A stretch of DNA of 64,000 nucleotides, taken from assembly GCF_031599675.1 (NCBI RefSeq), contig NZ_CP134223.1, forward strand, positions 3,286,001-3,350,000, given 5' to 3'. The notes beneath the pieces were generated by a model that had not been told where the DNA came from, did not search any database, and saw only the letters and a program-made list of their open reading frames with translations. Both the position numbers and the translations under genes were made by a program. Below, in pieces: positions 33,854-44,254 of the stretch (positions are counted from its first letter, which is position 1; every line of letters begins with the position of its first letter). The DNA is from Paenibacillus pedocola. GTDB lineage: Bacteria > Bacillota > Bacilli > Paenibacillales > Paenibacillaceae.

Positions 33854-36800
33854 ATGTTCTGGACAGAAGAAAAACTGGCTGCACGCATTGCAGAACTAGC
33901 GGAGTACCGGTACCGCGAAACTTTCCAGTTGGAGGACTGGCTGGCCGCTGAGGATAAGGATGGGGTTAACGGCATGTATCCGCCGGTGTTGGCAGACGGG
34001 AAGACGATGCGGCTTGGAGCGTATTGGAGCGGGCGGGATGTATATCTGTGGCTGCATAAGTCAGTAAAGATCCCAGCAGAATGGCAGGGCAGACGTATTG
34101 CCGGGCGGTTTGACTTCGGCAGAACCGGAGGCGGCAACAACAGCGGCTTCGAAGCCCTGCTGTTTGTGGACGGTCAGCCTTACCAGGGGGTGGATTCCAA
34201 TCACCAGGAGGTTTTTCTTGAGACAGATGCCGCCGGACGTACGCTCGATTTCACCTTCCGGCTGTGGTCCGGGCTTGAAGGCGGGGGAAAGCCGGTTCTC
34301 CAGGAACACCGGATTAAGCAGGCAGAGCTGGCTTATCTGGATGAAGCAGCAGACAATTTATATTATACAGGCCGGGCCGCGCTTGGGGTCTGTAAGCAGC
34401 TTACAGAGAGCCAGCCGGAGAAGCAGGAGCTGCTGATGGCACTGGGCCGTGCATTTAACCTGCTGGATTGGTCGAAGCCCGGCAGTGAAGTCTTTTATTC
34501 CTCTGTTACCGATGCAGATGACCTGCTGGCGGCACAGCTGGCTGGAATGAGGCGGGAGCATCCGGTTACGGTAACGGCTATCGGACATACCCATATTGAT
34601 GTCGCTTGGCTGTGGCGGCTGACGCATACACGGGAAAAAGCAGCCCGCTCGTTCTCCACCGTGCTTCGGCTGATGAAGCAGTTTCCGGAATATATTTTTC
34701 TGCAGACCCAGCCGCAGCTGTATGAATACATTAAACGTGATTATCCCGAATTGTATACACAGATCGCCGAACGGGTGGAAGAAGGACGCTGGGAAGCCGG
34801 GGGCGCGATGTGGCTGGAGGCTGACTGCAATCTGACCAGCGGGGAATCACTTGTACGCCAGATTCTGTACGGAACGAAGTTCTTCCGGGAAGAGTTCGGA
34901 GCCGAATGCAAGTACCTCTGGCTGCCGGATGTTTTTGGCTACAGCTGGGCACTGCCGCAGATCCTGCGCAAATCCGGCATTGATACCTTCATGACGACAA
35001 AGATCAGCTGGAATCAGTATAACCGCATGCCGCACGATACCTTCACTTGGAGAGGGATTGACGGCAGTGAAGTGCTGACCCATTTCATTACCACGCCTGA
35101 AGGGCCGGATTCCAGTGCCTGGTATTATACCTACAACGGCTTGATTGAGCCATTTTCTGTACAGGGAATCTGGGATCAGTACAGGGATAAGAACCTGAAC
35201 CGCGAGCTGCTGCTGTCCTACGGGTACGGTGACGGCGGCGGAGGTGTGAACCGTGAAATGCTGGAAATGCGCCGCCGGCTGGAACGTCTCCCCGGCATCC
35301 CTACGCTTAAGACCGGCCGGGCTGATGAGTATTTCGAACGTCTAAATGAAACGGTGAAGAACACTGACCAGTATGTCCACACCTGGGATGGTGAGCTTTA
35401 TCTGGAATACCACAGAGGCACATATACCAGCCAGGCATACAACAAACGGATGAACCGCAAGCTGGAGCTGCTCTACCGTGAAGCGGAATGGCTGCAGGTT
35501 ATGCTGGCCGCCGAATCAGGCAGCTTCCAGCATTATCCGGCAGAGGAGCTGCTTGAGGGCTGGAAAATTATCCTGCGTAACCAGTTCCATGATATTATAC
35601 CCGGCTCCTCGATCCGGGAGGTATATGAGGATTCAAGGCTGGAATATATGGAAGCCGAGAAGATAGGGACACAAGCTGCAGATGACGCCGCGGCTGCGCT
35701 CATCTCCTCATCAGGAACAGCACGGGAAACAGACTACACTGTTTTCAATGGAGCTTTCTTTAACAGGGCAGGCCTGCTCACCCTGACTTGCACAGATCCT
35801 CAGGACAGAGAGTGGAGAGCTGCGGATGGGCATGTACTGCGCTCCCAGCGCCAGAACTGTGAATGGCTGATTGAAATACCCGCGCTCCCAATGATGGGAA
35901 CGGCAGTAATTACGTCCGTAGCGGCTGCCTCCGTAGAGACGGAAACTCCATTTACATGGGAGAATTCACGGCTGACGACGCCTTTCTACCTTCTGGAATG
36001 GAATTCATCGGGGCAGCTGGAACGGATTTACGACCGTGCAGCCAGCCGGGAGGTGTTAGCGGCGGGTGAATGCGGCAATGTGCTGCAGGTGTTCGAGGAC
36101 AAACCCAAAATGTACGATGCCTGGGATATTGATCTGTATTATCAGGAGAAACAGCGGGAAATCACAGATTTGCTGGCTATAGAATTGACCGAAAACGGAC
36201 CGCTCGCTGCGGTTCTGCAGTTGAAGTGGAAATACTTGGATTCCTGTATTATTCAAAAAGTAAAAGTGTATGCAGTTAGCCGCCGTATTGATTTCGAGAC
36301 GACGGTCGACTGGCATGAACAGCATCAGCTGCTGAAAGTAGCCTTTCCGGTTGCTGTGCGGGCGACGGAAGCCACGTACGATATTCAGTTCGGCAATGTG
36401 AAACGCCCGACCCACTGGAATACAAGCTGGGATTATGCCCGCTTCGAAAGTGTAGGCCATCAATGGGCTGATTTATCCGAACGGGGCTATGGGGTGAGCC
36501 TGCTGAACGACTGCAAATACGGCTACGACATCAAGGATCATGTAATGAGGCTGTCGCTGATCAAATCTGCTACCGAGCCGGACTGGCAGGCGGATCAAGG
36601 CGAGCACCAATTCACCTATGCGCTGCTGCCGCATATAGGAGACTGGGCCGCAGGCCAGACGGCCCAGGAGGCGTGGGCACTGAATAATCCGCTTAGAGCG
36701 GTACAAGGAGCATACTCCGCAGGAGCCGGCAAATCACTGATCCGAACGGATGCCCCTGGTATCGCGATTGACGCCGTTAAGCTGGCTGAACAGGGGGACG

Positions 36801-36994
36801 GCTTTATCGTCCGGCTGCATGAATATACGGGCAGCCGCAGCACTGTGTTGTTGGGAAGTGATTATGCTGTGCATTCCTGGCAGCCCTGCGACTTAATGGA
36901 ACGTCCGCTGGAAGAAGCGGTAGTCGGCCGGGAATTGACCCATGAATTTAAGCCTTATGAAATCAGCACCTTCCTGGTGAAGCTGATAGAATAA
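33854..36994 (+). CDS. Alpha-mannosidase, glycoside hydrolase family 38
   Basis: 1046 residues, full length. HTHIDVAWLWRL (H245, H247 region, D249) holds zinc ligands, and WLPDVFGYSWALPQIL carries the catalytic nucleophile (D359). RNQFHDIIPGSSIREVYEDS is another conserved GH38 segment. The C-terminal half is beta-sandwich, as in the family. There is no signal peptide, so it is intracellular and trims imported alpha-mannosides. AGGAGG precedes the ATG. Control by the LacI-type protein encoded 50 bases upstream is inferred from the shared palindrome. Confidence 0.93.
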   Translation: MFWTEEKLAARIAELAEYRYRETFQLEDWLAAEDKDGVNGMYPPVLADGKTMRLGAYWSGRDVYLWLHKSVKIPAEWQGRRIAGRFDFGRTGGGNNSGFEALLFVDGQPYQGVDSNHQEVFLETDAAGRTLDFTFRLWSGLEGGGKPVLQEHRIKQAELAYLDEAADNLYYTGRAALGVCKQLTESQPEKQELLMALGRAFNLLDWSKPGSEVFYSSVTDADDLLAAQLAGMRREHPVTVTAIGHTHIDVAWLWRLTHTREKAARSFSTVLRLMKQFPEYIFLQTQPQLYEYIKRDYPELYTQIAERVEEGRWEAGGAMWLEADCNLTSGESLVRQILYGTKFFREEFGAECKYLWLPDVFGYSWALPQILRKSGIDTFMTTKISWNQYNRMPHDTFTWRGIDGSEVLTHFITTPEGPDSSAWYYTYNGLIEPFSVQGIWDQYRDKNLNRELLLSYGYGDGGGGVNREMLEMRRRLERLPGIPTLKTGRADEYFERLNETVKNTDQYVHTWDGELYLEYHRGTYTSQAYNKRMNRKLELLYREAEWLQVMLAAESGSFQHYPAEELLEGWKIILRNQFHDIIPGSSIREVYEDSRLEYMEAEKIGTQAADDAAAALISSSGTARETDYTVFNGAFFNRAGLLTLTCTDPQDREWRAADGHVLRSQRQNCEWLIEIPALPMMGTAVITSVAAASVETETPFTWENSRLTTPFYLLEWNSSGQLERIYDRAASREVLAAGECGNVLQVFEDKPKMYDAWDIDLYYQEKQREITDLLAIELTENGPLAAVLQLKWKYLDSCIIQKVKVYAVSRRIDFETTVDWHEQHQLLKVAFPVAVRATEATYDIQFGNVKRPTHWNTSWDYARFESVGHQWADLSERGYGVSLLNDCKYGYDIKDHVMRLSLIKSATEPDWQADQGEHQFTYALLPHIGDWAAGQTAQEAWALNNPLRAVQGAYSAGAGKSLIRTDAPGIAIDAVKLAEQGDGFIVRLHEYTGSRSTVLLGSDYAVHSWQPCDLMERPLEEAVVGRELTHEFKPYEISTFLVKLIE

Positions 36995-37024
36995 GCTGTT
37001 AAAGAATTAGTTCCGGATATAAAA

Positions 37025-37064
37025 AGAGCAGAGATCTTCCCCGTAAAGGGAGCATCTCTGCTCT
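37025..37064. terminator. Bidirectional terminator
   Basis: AGAGCAGAGAT / ATCTCTGCTCT with a further CCC/GGG pair inside lies between convergent genes and is flanked by A-rich and T-rich stretches. Confidence 0.8.
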
Positions 37065-37092
37065 ATTATCATGTGCTGTTACCCCGGGAAGG

Positions 37093-38286
37093 CTATTCGT
37101 TCCCTTCCCATTCATGCAGCACCATGATGGCTGCGCCAGTAGCTACGGCCTCATCCGTAAGCATTCCATGCGAGAAGACCGGGCTATATTCCGGGTAATG
37201 GTAGATATTTGATTTCGCAGTCTCCAGTGCAATATTGAAGACCAGGGGATCAGCGCTCACGAGCGGACCGCCCAGAATTACGTATTCAGGATGGAAGGTA
37301 TTGATCAAATTGGCTAGTCCAATCCCCAGATAGCGGGCCGTTTCAGTAAATTGCTCTTTAACGAGAAGATCACCGCGCGAAAGGGCGTCAACCAGAGTTG
37401 CAAAATTAACACGGTCAGGTGAAAAGGGAGACAGCAGGCTGCTGCGCCCGGCCTTAAGCTGGGCACGAACACGATCCACCAGGGATGGCACGGACACAAA
37501 AGCTTCCAGCGCTCCATAGTTCCCTTTACCCCGGAGTCTTGGCCCGCCGGTCTGGATGATCATCTGGCCGACCGCCCCTTCCGTATCCACCGCACCCCGG
37601 ATAAGCTTGCCGCCGGACATCATAGCTGAGCGGATATTGATCCCTGCATGTACATAAAGGGCATGCTCAATATTATCATTCCGGAGCGCCCAATGTTCAC
37701 CGATGAGTGCGGTATTTGCGCCGTTATCAAGTTTGGCCGGAATGCCCAGCCTTGCCGTAAGCATGTCGCAGATCGGAACGTTCTTCCAATGAGGAGAAGG
37801 GAAAAACTCTGGTTCAAGGATGACCCCTTGCTTGCGGTCCAGAGGACCAACCGCACCTATCCCTATACCGAGGACTTGATCCGCGGAGATCCCTTCCTTC
37901 GCAAGAAAGTCAGCGGCAGCAGCTTCAACATAATCAGCCAGATGCTCAGGTGTCATCTGTGCGTCCATTTCCCAGCGGATCACAGATAATGTATTAAGAT
38001 GCAAATCATAGAGGCCGAGCTTAGAATAAATGCGTGATATTTCTAGTCCCAGCAGATAGCGGTATTTCGGGCGCGTCTGGAACAACACTGGCTTTCTTCC
38101 TCCGGTTGAGCTGCCGAGTCCGGAAGCGATAATCAGGCCTTGAGAAGTCATCTCTTCAAGTAAGCGTGTCATGCTGCTGCTGGCCAATGCAAAATGTTGC
38201 AGCAGATCGGCTTTGGAAACAGTCCCGAGATAGGAAATCCGGTCGTATACCTGTTTTTTTATTGAAGGCGTGGAATGAGTAATCAT
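37093..38286 (-). CDS. ROK-family transcriptional regulator (NagC/XylR type)
   Basis: About 397 residues. An N-terminal winged helix (IKKQVYDRISYLGTVSKADLLQHFALASSSMTRLLEEM) is joined to a ROK sugar-kinase-like domain (LLGLEISRIYSKLGLYDL; GIGIGAVGPLD; KLDNGANTALIGEH). The zinc-binding CxCxxGxxGC loop of ROK kinases is missing; at its place the sequence reads GAVDTEGAVGQMII, so it may not bind zinc. Such proteins repress sugar genes and respond to a sugar or sugar phosphate. The target is not evident; GH38 lies convergent on the left and a chemoreceptor divergent on the right. ATG 38286 fits GGAG; ATG 38301 is in frame upstream. Confidence 0.85.
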   Translation of the reverse strand: MITHSTPSIKKQVYDRISYLGTVSKADLLQHFALASSSMTRLLEEMTSQGLIIASGLGSSTGGRKPVLFQTRPKYRYLLGLEISRIYSKLGLYDLHLNTLSVIRWEMDAQMTPEHLADYVEAAAADFLAKEGISADQVLGIGIGAVGPLDRKQGVILEPEFFPSPHWKNVPICDMLTARLGIPAKLDNGANTALIGEHWALRNDNIEHALYVHAGINIRSAMMSGGKLIRGAVDTEGAVGQMIIQTGGPRLRGKGNYGALEAFVSVPSLVDRVRAQLKAGRSSLLSPFSPDRVNFATLVDALSRGDLLVKEQFTETARYLGIGLANLINTFHPEYVILGGPLVSADPLVFNIALETAKSNIYHYPEYSPVFSHGMLTDEAVATGAAIMVLHEWEGNE

Positions 38287-38564
38287 ATGTATTTTCTCCA
38301 TTTCCAAGTTAAAGAGTCGGGTTATTTTAAGTATACCGGGACATTCCCGTTATTTCCAGTTTAATATCATACGGATCTTCAAAATGGGATGCACAATCAA
38401 ACAGGTCCTGCAATAGTTTCTAGCGTGAAATTTTTGACAAATGTATAAAGGAATTTGCGATAAATTGTCGAATTTTTCCGGAAGAGGGACATTGGTCATT
38501 GATTTATGAACACAACTCCCTACTTCAACAAACGCAATTGCCGTGCGCGAAAGGGAAGGCTTCT

Positions 38565-40322
38565 ATGATCGCTTTTATCCGTAAAAGACTTATTGCCCGT
38601 ATTCTCATTGTGATGACAGCGGTCATTCTGTGCATCGCAGCCGGAAACATCGCCATTCAATGGGTGAATACCGGTGCTGCAGTAAAAGGAACCATCAGCA
38701 GCTACAACATGAACATTGCCAGTCATTATGTCTCTCAGATCGATGTCGGACGCTACAGCGAATTTCTGGCTGATCCGCAGGAGACTGACCTGTACTGGTC
38801 ACTCCGGAATGAACTGGATCAGTTTCGTGAATCTATCGGTGCCCGTTTTGTATATTTTGTCCGGATTGATGAAGCAGGTCAACCGCTGCTGATGATCGAC
38901 GGCAGGCCGGAAGGAGATTCGTTAGCCTCACCGATCAATGAGAGTACGGATATGCCCGCTGATGCAGTAAAGGCCGTATTGGCAGGTGAGAATGCAAGCT
39001 CCCCGCTGATCAAGAATCCTGAATACGGTGATTACATCTCGGCGTTTGTCCCGATGAAGGACGCACAAGGTACGATGGTCGGGGTATTGGGAATTGATAC
39101 AGATGTCGCTGTCCTCAGTACTTTGACCCGGGAAGTGCTGCTCCAAAGCCTTCCACTCTACGGGATGATCCTTACTGTTTCTATAGCTGCACTGGCAATC
39201 ATGGGCTGGTTTGTCACACGGTCCCTGCGACCGCTGCGGACCATTACAGAAAGCGCAGGAGCTATGGCTGAAGGTGATCTGGCTCAGGCTGCCCGGATTC
39301 TGCATGCCTCACCGGTCAAGTCCCAGGATGAGATCGGAACGGCTTACCAGGCCATGATCCAAATGTCGGGTGACTTGAATGCAAGAGTGAAGGGAATGGT
39401 GTCCCATGTGTCCGCCGCTTCGGATTATCTTTATAGCACCTCAGAGACATTCACCAGGAATGCCGATGATGTCCTGCAGATTAGCGAGACAGTAAACGGC
39501 AAAATTGCAGATATCTACGCCGGTGCGAGTACGCAGACAGAGGGCGCTCAGAGTAGCGCCATAGCCATGGAGGAAATGGCACAGGGCATTTCACGGATTT
39601 CGGCCTCCTCCGCTTTTGTCTCCGAATCCTCGGTGAATGCACTGGATTTAGTGAACTCCTCACAAGCAGCCATGACTGAAATGAACAGGCAGATGAAATC
39701 CATCGCCGAATCTACAGGTCAGACCCTGGATATCACTGTCCTGCTGCAAGGTTATGCGGCGGAAATCGAAGGGGCACTGGCTGCGATCAGGCAATTTGCC
39801 GATCAGACCAAGCTTCTGGCACTGAATGCATCCATTGAAGCTGCACGGGCGGGCGAACACGGACGGGGTTTTACCGTTGTTGCCGGTGAGGTGCGCAAGC
39901 TGGCAGAAGGTTCGGCTGCTTCGGTGGAGCGCGTCGCGGATCTGCTAATACATATAGGCACAGCCTCGTCAAATATCGGGTCGCAGATGTCAGACGCCTC
40001 CAGGGAAGTGGCAGAAGGGGTGCGGATGTCCTCCGCGGCAGAGGAAGCGCTGCTTCATGTCTCCAATGCTTTTCGTGAGGTAGCTGAACAGATCATGGAA
40101 GTATCCGCAACAGCAGAACAGCTGTCCGCAGGTTCGGAAGAAGTAGCGGCAACTGTGGGCAGCATGGCTACTATTGCCGGAGATGTATCGGAACAGACGC
40201 GCCAGATCCGTGAACTGACTGATCTTCAACTGGAGAAAGTCAAAGAGGTCTATGAGGCTTCGATGGTCATCAGTGCGAATACGGGCGATATGCGGGAAGC
40301 TATCCGGCAGGTGAAGGTCTAG
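38565..40322 (+). CDS. Methyl-accepting chemotaxis protein
   Basis: 585 residues. An N-terminal membrane helix ([23 protein letters not shown]) and an extracellular sensor of ~150 residues ([17 protein letters not shown] is PAS/CACHE-like) come first. A second helix ([20 protein letters not shown]) and a HAMP region follow. The cytoplasmic signalling domain has the hairpin tip [38 protein letters not shown], which contacts CheA and CheW. The ligand is unknown; its place beside carbohydrate genes hints at a sugar-related attractant. ATG 38565 has AAGGGAAGG; an in-frame start at 38499 lacks a site. Confidence 0.9.
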   Translation: MIAFIRKRLIARILIVMTAVILCIAAGNIAIQWVNTGAAVKGTISSYNMNIASHYVSQIDVGRYSEFLADPQETDLYWSLRNELDQFRESIGARFVYFVRIDEAGQPLLMIDGRPEGDSLASPINESTDMPADAVKAVLAGENASSPLIKNPEYGDYISAFVPMKDAQGTMVGVLGIDTDVAVLSTLTREVLLQSLPLYGMILTVSIAALAIMGWFVTRSLRPLRTITESAGAMAEGDLAQAARILHASPVKSQDEIGTAYQAMIQMSGDLNARVKGMVSHVSAASDYLYSTSETFTRNADDVLQISETVNGKIADIYAGASTQTEGAQSSAIAMEEMAQGISRISASSAFVSESSVNALDLVNSSQAAMTEMNRQMKSIAESTGQTLDITVLLQGYAAEIEGALAAIRQFADQTKLLALNASIEAARAGEHGRGFTVVAGEVRKLAEGSAASVERVADLLIHIGTASSNIGSQMSDASREVAEGVRMSSAAEEALLHVSNAFREVAEQIMEVSATAEQLSAGSEEVAATVGSMATIAGDVSEQTRQIRELTDLQLEKVKEVYEASMVISANTGDMREAIRQVKV

Positions 40323-40360
40323 CCGGACGGCTTCGCCGGAAATCCACAAAAAATAGTATC

Positions 40361-40403
40361 AAACGGCTGCAGATCCTTTAAGAGGGACATGCAGCCGTTT
40401 TTG
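40361..40403 (+). terminator. Terminator after the chemoreceptor gene
   Basis: AAACGGCTGCA / TGCAGCCGTTT form an 11-bp stem, followed by TTGCG; A-rich sequence precedes it. Confidence 0.7.
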
Positions 40404-40534
40404 CGTATACATAGGATAGGGTTCAAGTAGACATTTTTCAGCTTTTGTGATAAAAATGCAGTACAATTGAACCGGTGTAAGCTGCATCATTTGCATGCAT
40501 ACTATTATGATGAATTTAAGAAGGGTGCTCCTGG

Positions 40535-41125
40535 ATGACAAATGGTACCAAGAATCCTAAAGTTGAGTTTTTTTTCAGAAAAGCCGATAAGTGGAGTGAA
40601 GAATTTGCGAAGCTGAGATTGATTATGCTTGAGTGTCAGCTGACCGAAGAACTGAAGTGGGGTGTACCTTGCTACACCTTTCAGAATGGAAACATTCTGT
40701 TAATTCATGGATTTAAGGAATATTGTGCGGTTCTATTTGTTAAAGGGGCTTTGCTGCGCGATGTCCACGGGATTCTAACTCAGCAAACGAAGAATGTACA
40801 GGCATCTCGTCAGCTCCGGTTCACGAGTATTACAGAAATAACGGAGCTGGAGCCCCTGTTGAAAGACTATATTTATGAAGCAATAGAAGTGGAAACAGCC
40901 GGCCTGAAAGTAGAGTTTAAGAGTACAGAATCCGACATCCCTGAAGAACTTCAGTCTAGGTTTGCTGAACTCCCTGGCTTGAAGGCTGCTTTTGAAGCAT
41001 TAACACCCGGCCGGCAACGGGCATATATTCTTTATTTCTCAGCCCCTAAGCAATCGAAAACGCGGGCAGCACGAGTCGAAAAATATACACACCATATTCT
41101 GGACGGCAAAGGTTTAAACGATTAA
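40535..41125 (+). CDS. YdeI/DUF1801-family protein
   Basis: 196 residues. The first part (WSEEFAKLRLIMLECQLTEELKWGVPCYTFQNGNILLIHGFKEYCAVLFVKGALL) is the DUF1801 fold. The C-terminal AFEALTPGRQRAYILYFSAPKQSKTRAARVEKYTHHILDGKGLND is the bacteriocin-protection/OmpD-associated tail of YdeI-like proteins. Function in Gram-positive bacteria is not established. AAGGGTG precedes the ATG. The next gene begins 20 bases downstream on the same strand. Confidence 0.85.
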   Translation: MTNGTKNPKVEFFFRKADKWSEEFAKLRLIMLECQLTEELKWGVPCYTFQNGNILLIHGFKEYCAVLFVKGALLRDVHGILTQQTKNVQASRQLRFTSITEITELEPLLKDYIYEAIEVETAGLKVEFKSTESDIPEELQSRFAELPGLKAAFEALTPGRQRAYILYFSAPKQSKTRAARVEKYTHHILDGKGLND

Positions 41126-41145
41126 ATCGTCTTGGGGGGATTCAG

Positions 41146-41811
41146 TTGGTTTCTCGCATGATTTACCGGGGAATTTGGAACGAAGGGCAGCAGGCCGAAG
41201 GTCTGAGCGCCTTAAAAGAAGATATCGGAGTTAGACGGCTAGTACAGGAAGGTGTCCTTATGACGGCTGCAGCATTTTCCTGGAAGGATAATGTCTTTCT
41301 CTATTATGAATGTGTAGGTGAACAGATTGCACCTGAGGCGCTAACCGGAGCTTCTATAGAGTATCTCAGTGACTGGAAAGGTGAGGCCGCCCCCCGCAAA
41401 TGGATTCCAATGGTAGATGTATTTCATTTCAATGAACCGGCCGGCTACGAGCATTGGCTGCGCAAGTCACCGGTGGAGCGGCGCGTCGGCCGGGTTGCCC
41501 ATTTGAAGCGGGAGAAGATGGCAAGCTACATCTATTATCATTACCAGCTGCAGGAGGAACGCGCTTTCTCCGGAAATAAGTATGAAATGATTGCTATGCA
41601 CGAGAATTTACTGTTCGGCTATCAGGAGTTCCCGCTGGTCATCGAAGACCCGGTAATTCCTGGACGGCTCAGCACAAAAGGGACACCGGTACCGTGGGAG
41701 GATTCACGAATGGATCTCCATTTTCAGCCCTGGGAGGACGACGGGTATTTGTATTTCAAGCCGGTCGAACCCGTTTACACCTACTACATAGGCAACATGA
41801 ATGAAACCTGA
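41146..41811 (+). CDS. Hypothetical protein with two alpha/beta half-barrels
   Basis: 221 residues, not assigned. Two similar stretches are visible: LSALKEDIGVRRLVQEGVLMTAAAFSWKDNVFLYYEC and the later region with WLRKSPVERRVGRVAHLKREKMASYIYYHYQLQEE. They resemble the dimeric alpha/beta-barrel (rhamnose-mutarotase/NIPSNAP-like) fold, so this may be an internally duplicated member. TTG 41146 follows GGGGGA; ATG 41158 is an alternative. It lies between the YdeI-like gene and a GH5 enzyme on the same strand, which suggests a sugar-related role, but this is inference. Confidence 0.6.
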   Translation: MVSRMIYRGIWNEGQQAEGLSALKEDIGVRRLVQEGVLMTAAAFSWKDNVFLYYECVGEQIAPEALTGASIEYLSDWKGEAAPRKWIPMVDVFHFNEPAGYEHWLRKSPVERRVGRVAHLKREKMASYIYYHYQLQEERAFSGNKYEMIAMHENLLFGYQEFPLVIEDPVIPGRLSTKGTPVPWEDSRMDLHFQPWEDDGYLYFKPVEPVYTYYIGNMNET

Positions 41812-41850
41812 CATCACTATTTATTGACTATAGAATACCGCATAGACAAT

Positions 41851-41864
41851 TGTAAACGCTTCAA
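41851..41864 (+). promoter_or_regulatory. cre-like site before the GH5 gene
   Basis: TGTAAACGCTTCAA matches 12 of 14 positions of the CcpA operator consensus TGWAANCGNTNWCA. It lies just downstream of TTGACT (41823-41828) and a GACAAT-like -10, where CcpA binding would repress transcription. Confidence 0.45.
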
Positions 41865-41892
41865 TTATAGCCGCGAAAGGGAGTCTACTAAG

Positions 41893-43515
41893 GTGAATGA
41901 AAAATTAAGCAATTCGAGAGTCAAAGGTTTTCTGAGAGCAGAGGACAGATCAGTTGTGAACGAAGAGGGCGAAGAAATTATTTTGTCCGGCTGGGGACTT
42001 GGCAACTGGCTGCTTCCTGAAGGGTATATGTGGACGACAGACGGGAACAGCAGATTTGACCGACCCCAGAGAATCGAGGCTGTCATCCGCGAATTAACCG
42101 GTACGAAATATTCAGAGCAATTCTGGACCGCATTCAGAAATAACTATATCACCAGAGAAGATATCAGGATGATGGCTGAGCAGGGATATAATTCGGTCCG
42201 GATTCCGTTCAACTGGCGTATTTTAATGGAGAATGAGCCTGGAATCACGTGGAAGGAAGAGGGCTTTCAGCTCATTGACCGCTGCTTGGACTGGTGTGAA
42301 GAATTTAAGCTCTATGCCTTTTTGGATTTGCACGGTGCACCGGGCGGCCAGACTGGCGCGAATATCGACGACTCCATTGATGATGTACCGCGATTGTTTA
42401 CAGATAAAGACAGCTGGAACAAGGGGATCGCCCTATGGGAGCAGCTTGCGGACAGATACAAGGACCGCTGGATTGTCGGCGGATACGACCTGCTCAACGA
42501 ACCGATCAAAACACCTTCTCCAGGGAAAGACTTTGAATATTTAGTTCCTAAGCTTGTGCAGTTTTATGAAGAAGCCATTACTGCGATCCGGACCGTGGAT
42601 ACGAAACATATGCTGTCGATTGAAGGGCATCACTGGGCAACGGACACCAGCATTTTCTTCAAAAAGTATGACGACAACATGGTTGTGCATTTTCACAGAT
42701 ATGCCTGCTACCCGGAGATCAGCTCCTTTTATGAATTCCTGGAAGTATCCGAAAGGCTGAATGCACCCCTGTGGTTAGGGGAAACGGGTGAGAATCTCAA
42801 TGAATGGTACACAGCGCTCTATCCGCTCGCCGCGGAATTGAATATCGGTTATAATCTTTGGCCGTGGAAGAAAATGGACACCACAAATTCCCCTTATTCG
42901 GTTAACCTGCCTGAGGGCTGGGACCAAATCATGGAGTATACCAGAGGGGGAGTTCACCCGGGGTACGAACAGGCTAGCCGCATCTTCGATCAATATCTGG
43001 AGAACATGAAGATCGGGAACTGCAGGTATAATGCTGAAGTTACAAGTGCTGTATTTCGAATTCCGGGATGTACCGTCCGGGCGACAGACTTCGATGAGCT
43101 TCCGGGGAAAGGAGTGGCCTATAGCGGGCTGCGTACGGAAGGGAATCACTATAATTACCGGTCACGGACAGGGATGCGTATCGTTGAGGACAGCAAATTA
43201 CAAACGCTCCAGAAACGTTTCTTCTTCGACATTTTGTGGGACCGGTTTGTCCTTGAGCTGCAAGGCGGTGAATTCGCTGTATATTCGATAAATGATACGA
43301 CAGAGGACAGCAGTCTCTCATTTGTATATAGTGCTGATCAGCCCGTCTCTGTAACGGTTCTCCAGGATGAGCGGGAGCTAGTTACGCTGTCACTGCAATC
43401 TAGTGGAAATAAACAAACCATAGCTCCGATTTCTTTGTCAAAAGCAAGTGCGTCCAAGATCAAAATTGCCGTTCATACGGGGATCTTACTTTTAGAAAAG
43501 ATTATGTTCCTATAA
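41893..43515 (+). CDS. Glycoside hydrolase family 5 enzyme
   Basis: 540 residues. The TIM barrel has the GH5 signature: acid/base E203 in YDLLNEP, nucleophile E297 in WLGETGEN, the early Arg/His regions (GYNSVRIPFNW, FLDLHGAPGGQ) and VVHFHRYACY. A ~130-residue C-terminal beta domain follows. No signal peptide or anchor is seen, so it probably acts in the cytoplasm on beta-linked oligosaccharides. The GTG start follows AGGGAG by nine bases; the longer frame from 41824 would overlap the promoter. A cre-like site suggests carbon catabolite control. Confidence 0.87.
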   Translation: MNEKLSNSRVKGFLRAEDRSVVNEEGEEIILSGWGLGNWLLPEGYMWTTDGNSRFDRPQRIEAVIRELTGTKYSEQFWTAFRNNYITREDIRMMAEQGYNSVRIPFNWRILMENEPGITWKEEGFQLIDRCLDWCEEFKLYAFLDLHGAPGGQTGANIDDSIDDVPRLFTDKDSWNKGIALWEQLADRYKDRWIVGGYDLLNEPIKTPSPGKDFEYLVPKLVQFYEEAITAIRTVDTKHMLSIEGHHWATDTSIFFKKYDDNMVVHFHRYACYPEISSFYEFLEVSERLNAPLWLGETGENLNEWYTALYPLAAELNIGYNLWPWKKMDTTNSPYSVNLPEGWDQIMEYTRGGVHPGYEQASRIFDQYLENMKIGNCRYNAEVTSAVFRIPGCTVRATDFDELPGKGVAYSGLRTEGNHYNYRSRTGMRIVEDSKLQTLQKRFFFDILWDRFVLELQGGEFAVYSINDTTEDSSLSFVYSADQPVSVTVLQDERELVTLSLQSSGNKQTIAPISLSKASASKIKIAVHTGILLLEKIMFL

Positions 43516-43531
43516 TGTGTTTGACTTAAGC

Positions 43532-44122
43532 CTAGAAATGCGAAAATAATAGATACACAGCTACAATAATTAATGAGCCGCCCATTACAAGGTTAAACAC
43601 CCTCATACCGTTCTTTACTTTCGTGAGAAATTGCAGCTTGGAGCCTAACAGGGCCCAGGCGGCGAGTGAAAGATAACAAATGAAAAAATAAATACTTACA
43701 AAGATAATAAGCAATGAAAGTGAATCGTTTAGACCAAAGGAGGTTACACCGGAAAGACAGGCAATCCAAGCCTTGGGATTAAGCCATTGCATCAGAAAGC
43801 CATGACGATAACGCGGCAGCTGTTCATCCTTGACTTCGATTTCCGGACGCGAAATCATAATTTGATAGCCCATATAAATCATATATCCTGTTCCCGCGTA
43901 CCTTAGTACTTCGTAGAATACAGGGGCTTGTGCTAGAAAACCGGATATTCCTAATCCCACAGCTGACAGCAAGAACGCAAATCCGACGGTTGCCCCGGTT
44001 ACTAAAATTAAGGAGCGCTTGAAGCCATAAGTGACTCCTGATGTAAGAATCATCATGTTCACCGGGCCTGGAGAAATAGACATGGATAATGAAAAAAAGC
44101 ACATAGCAAGCAAAATCGACAT
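43532..44122 (-). CDS. LysE-family amino acid exporter
   Basis: 196 residues with six membrane helices. SLSMSISPGPVNMMILTSGVTYGFKRSL is the family's first-helix signature, and MQWLNPKAWIACLSGV is the conserved NPKAW loop. It exports amino acids or homoserine-lactone-like compounds. The LysR-type gene on the other side of the promoter region is the likely regulator, as in LysE/LysG pairs. GAGGAG stands nine bases before ATG 44122. Only 16 bases separate its end from the convergent GH5 gene. Confidence 0.88.
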   Translation of the reverse strand: MSILLAMCFFSLSMSISPGPVNMMILTSGVTYGFKRSLILVTGATVGFAFLLSAVGLGISGFLAQAPVFYEVLRYAGTGYMIYMGYQIMISRPEIEVKDEQLPRYRHGFLMQWLNPKAWIACLSGVTSFGLNDSLSLLIIFVSIYFFICYLSLAAWALLGSKLQFLTKVKNGMRVFNLVMGGSLIIVAVYLLFSHF

Positions 44123-44254
44123 TAACACTCACTCCTCTTTCAATCTTTCTGGAGTTACTATAATCCATTAAATAACAAACCGTCCAATTTCAAATTCTGA
44201 TGAGATCCATCAAAAAAACGGATGGTACTGATAAGGTATCCAAGGGGGAATGGC

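Noticed and set aside
38400..38564. A SigD-type flagellar promoter before the chemoreceptor gene
   Set aside because: GCGATAAA resembles part of the -10 element, but no TAAA lies at the required spacing.
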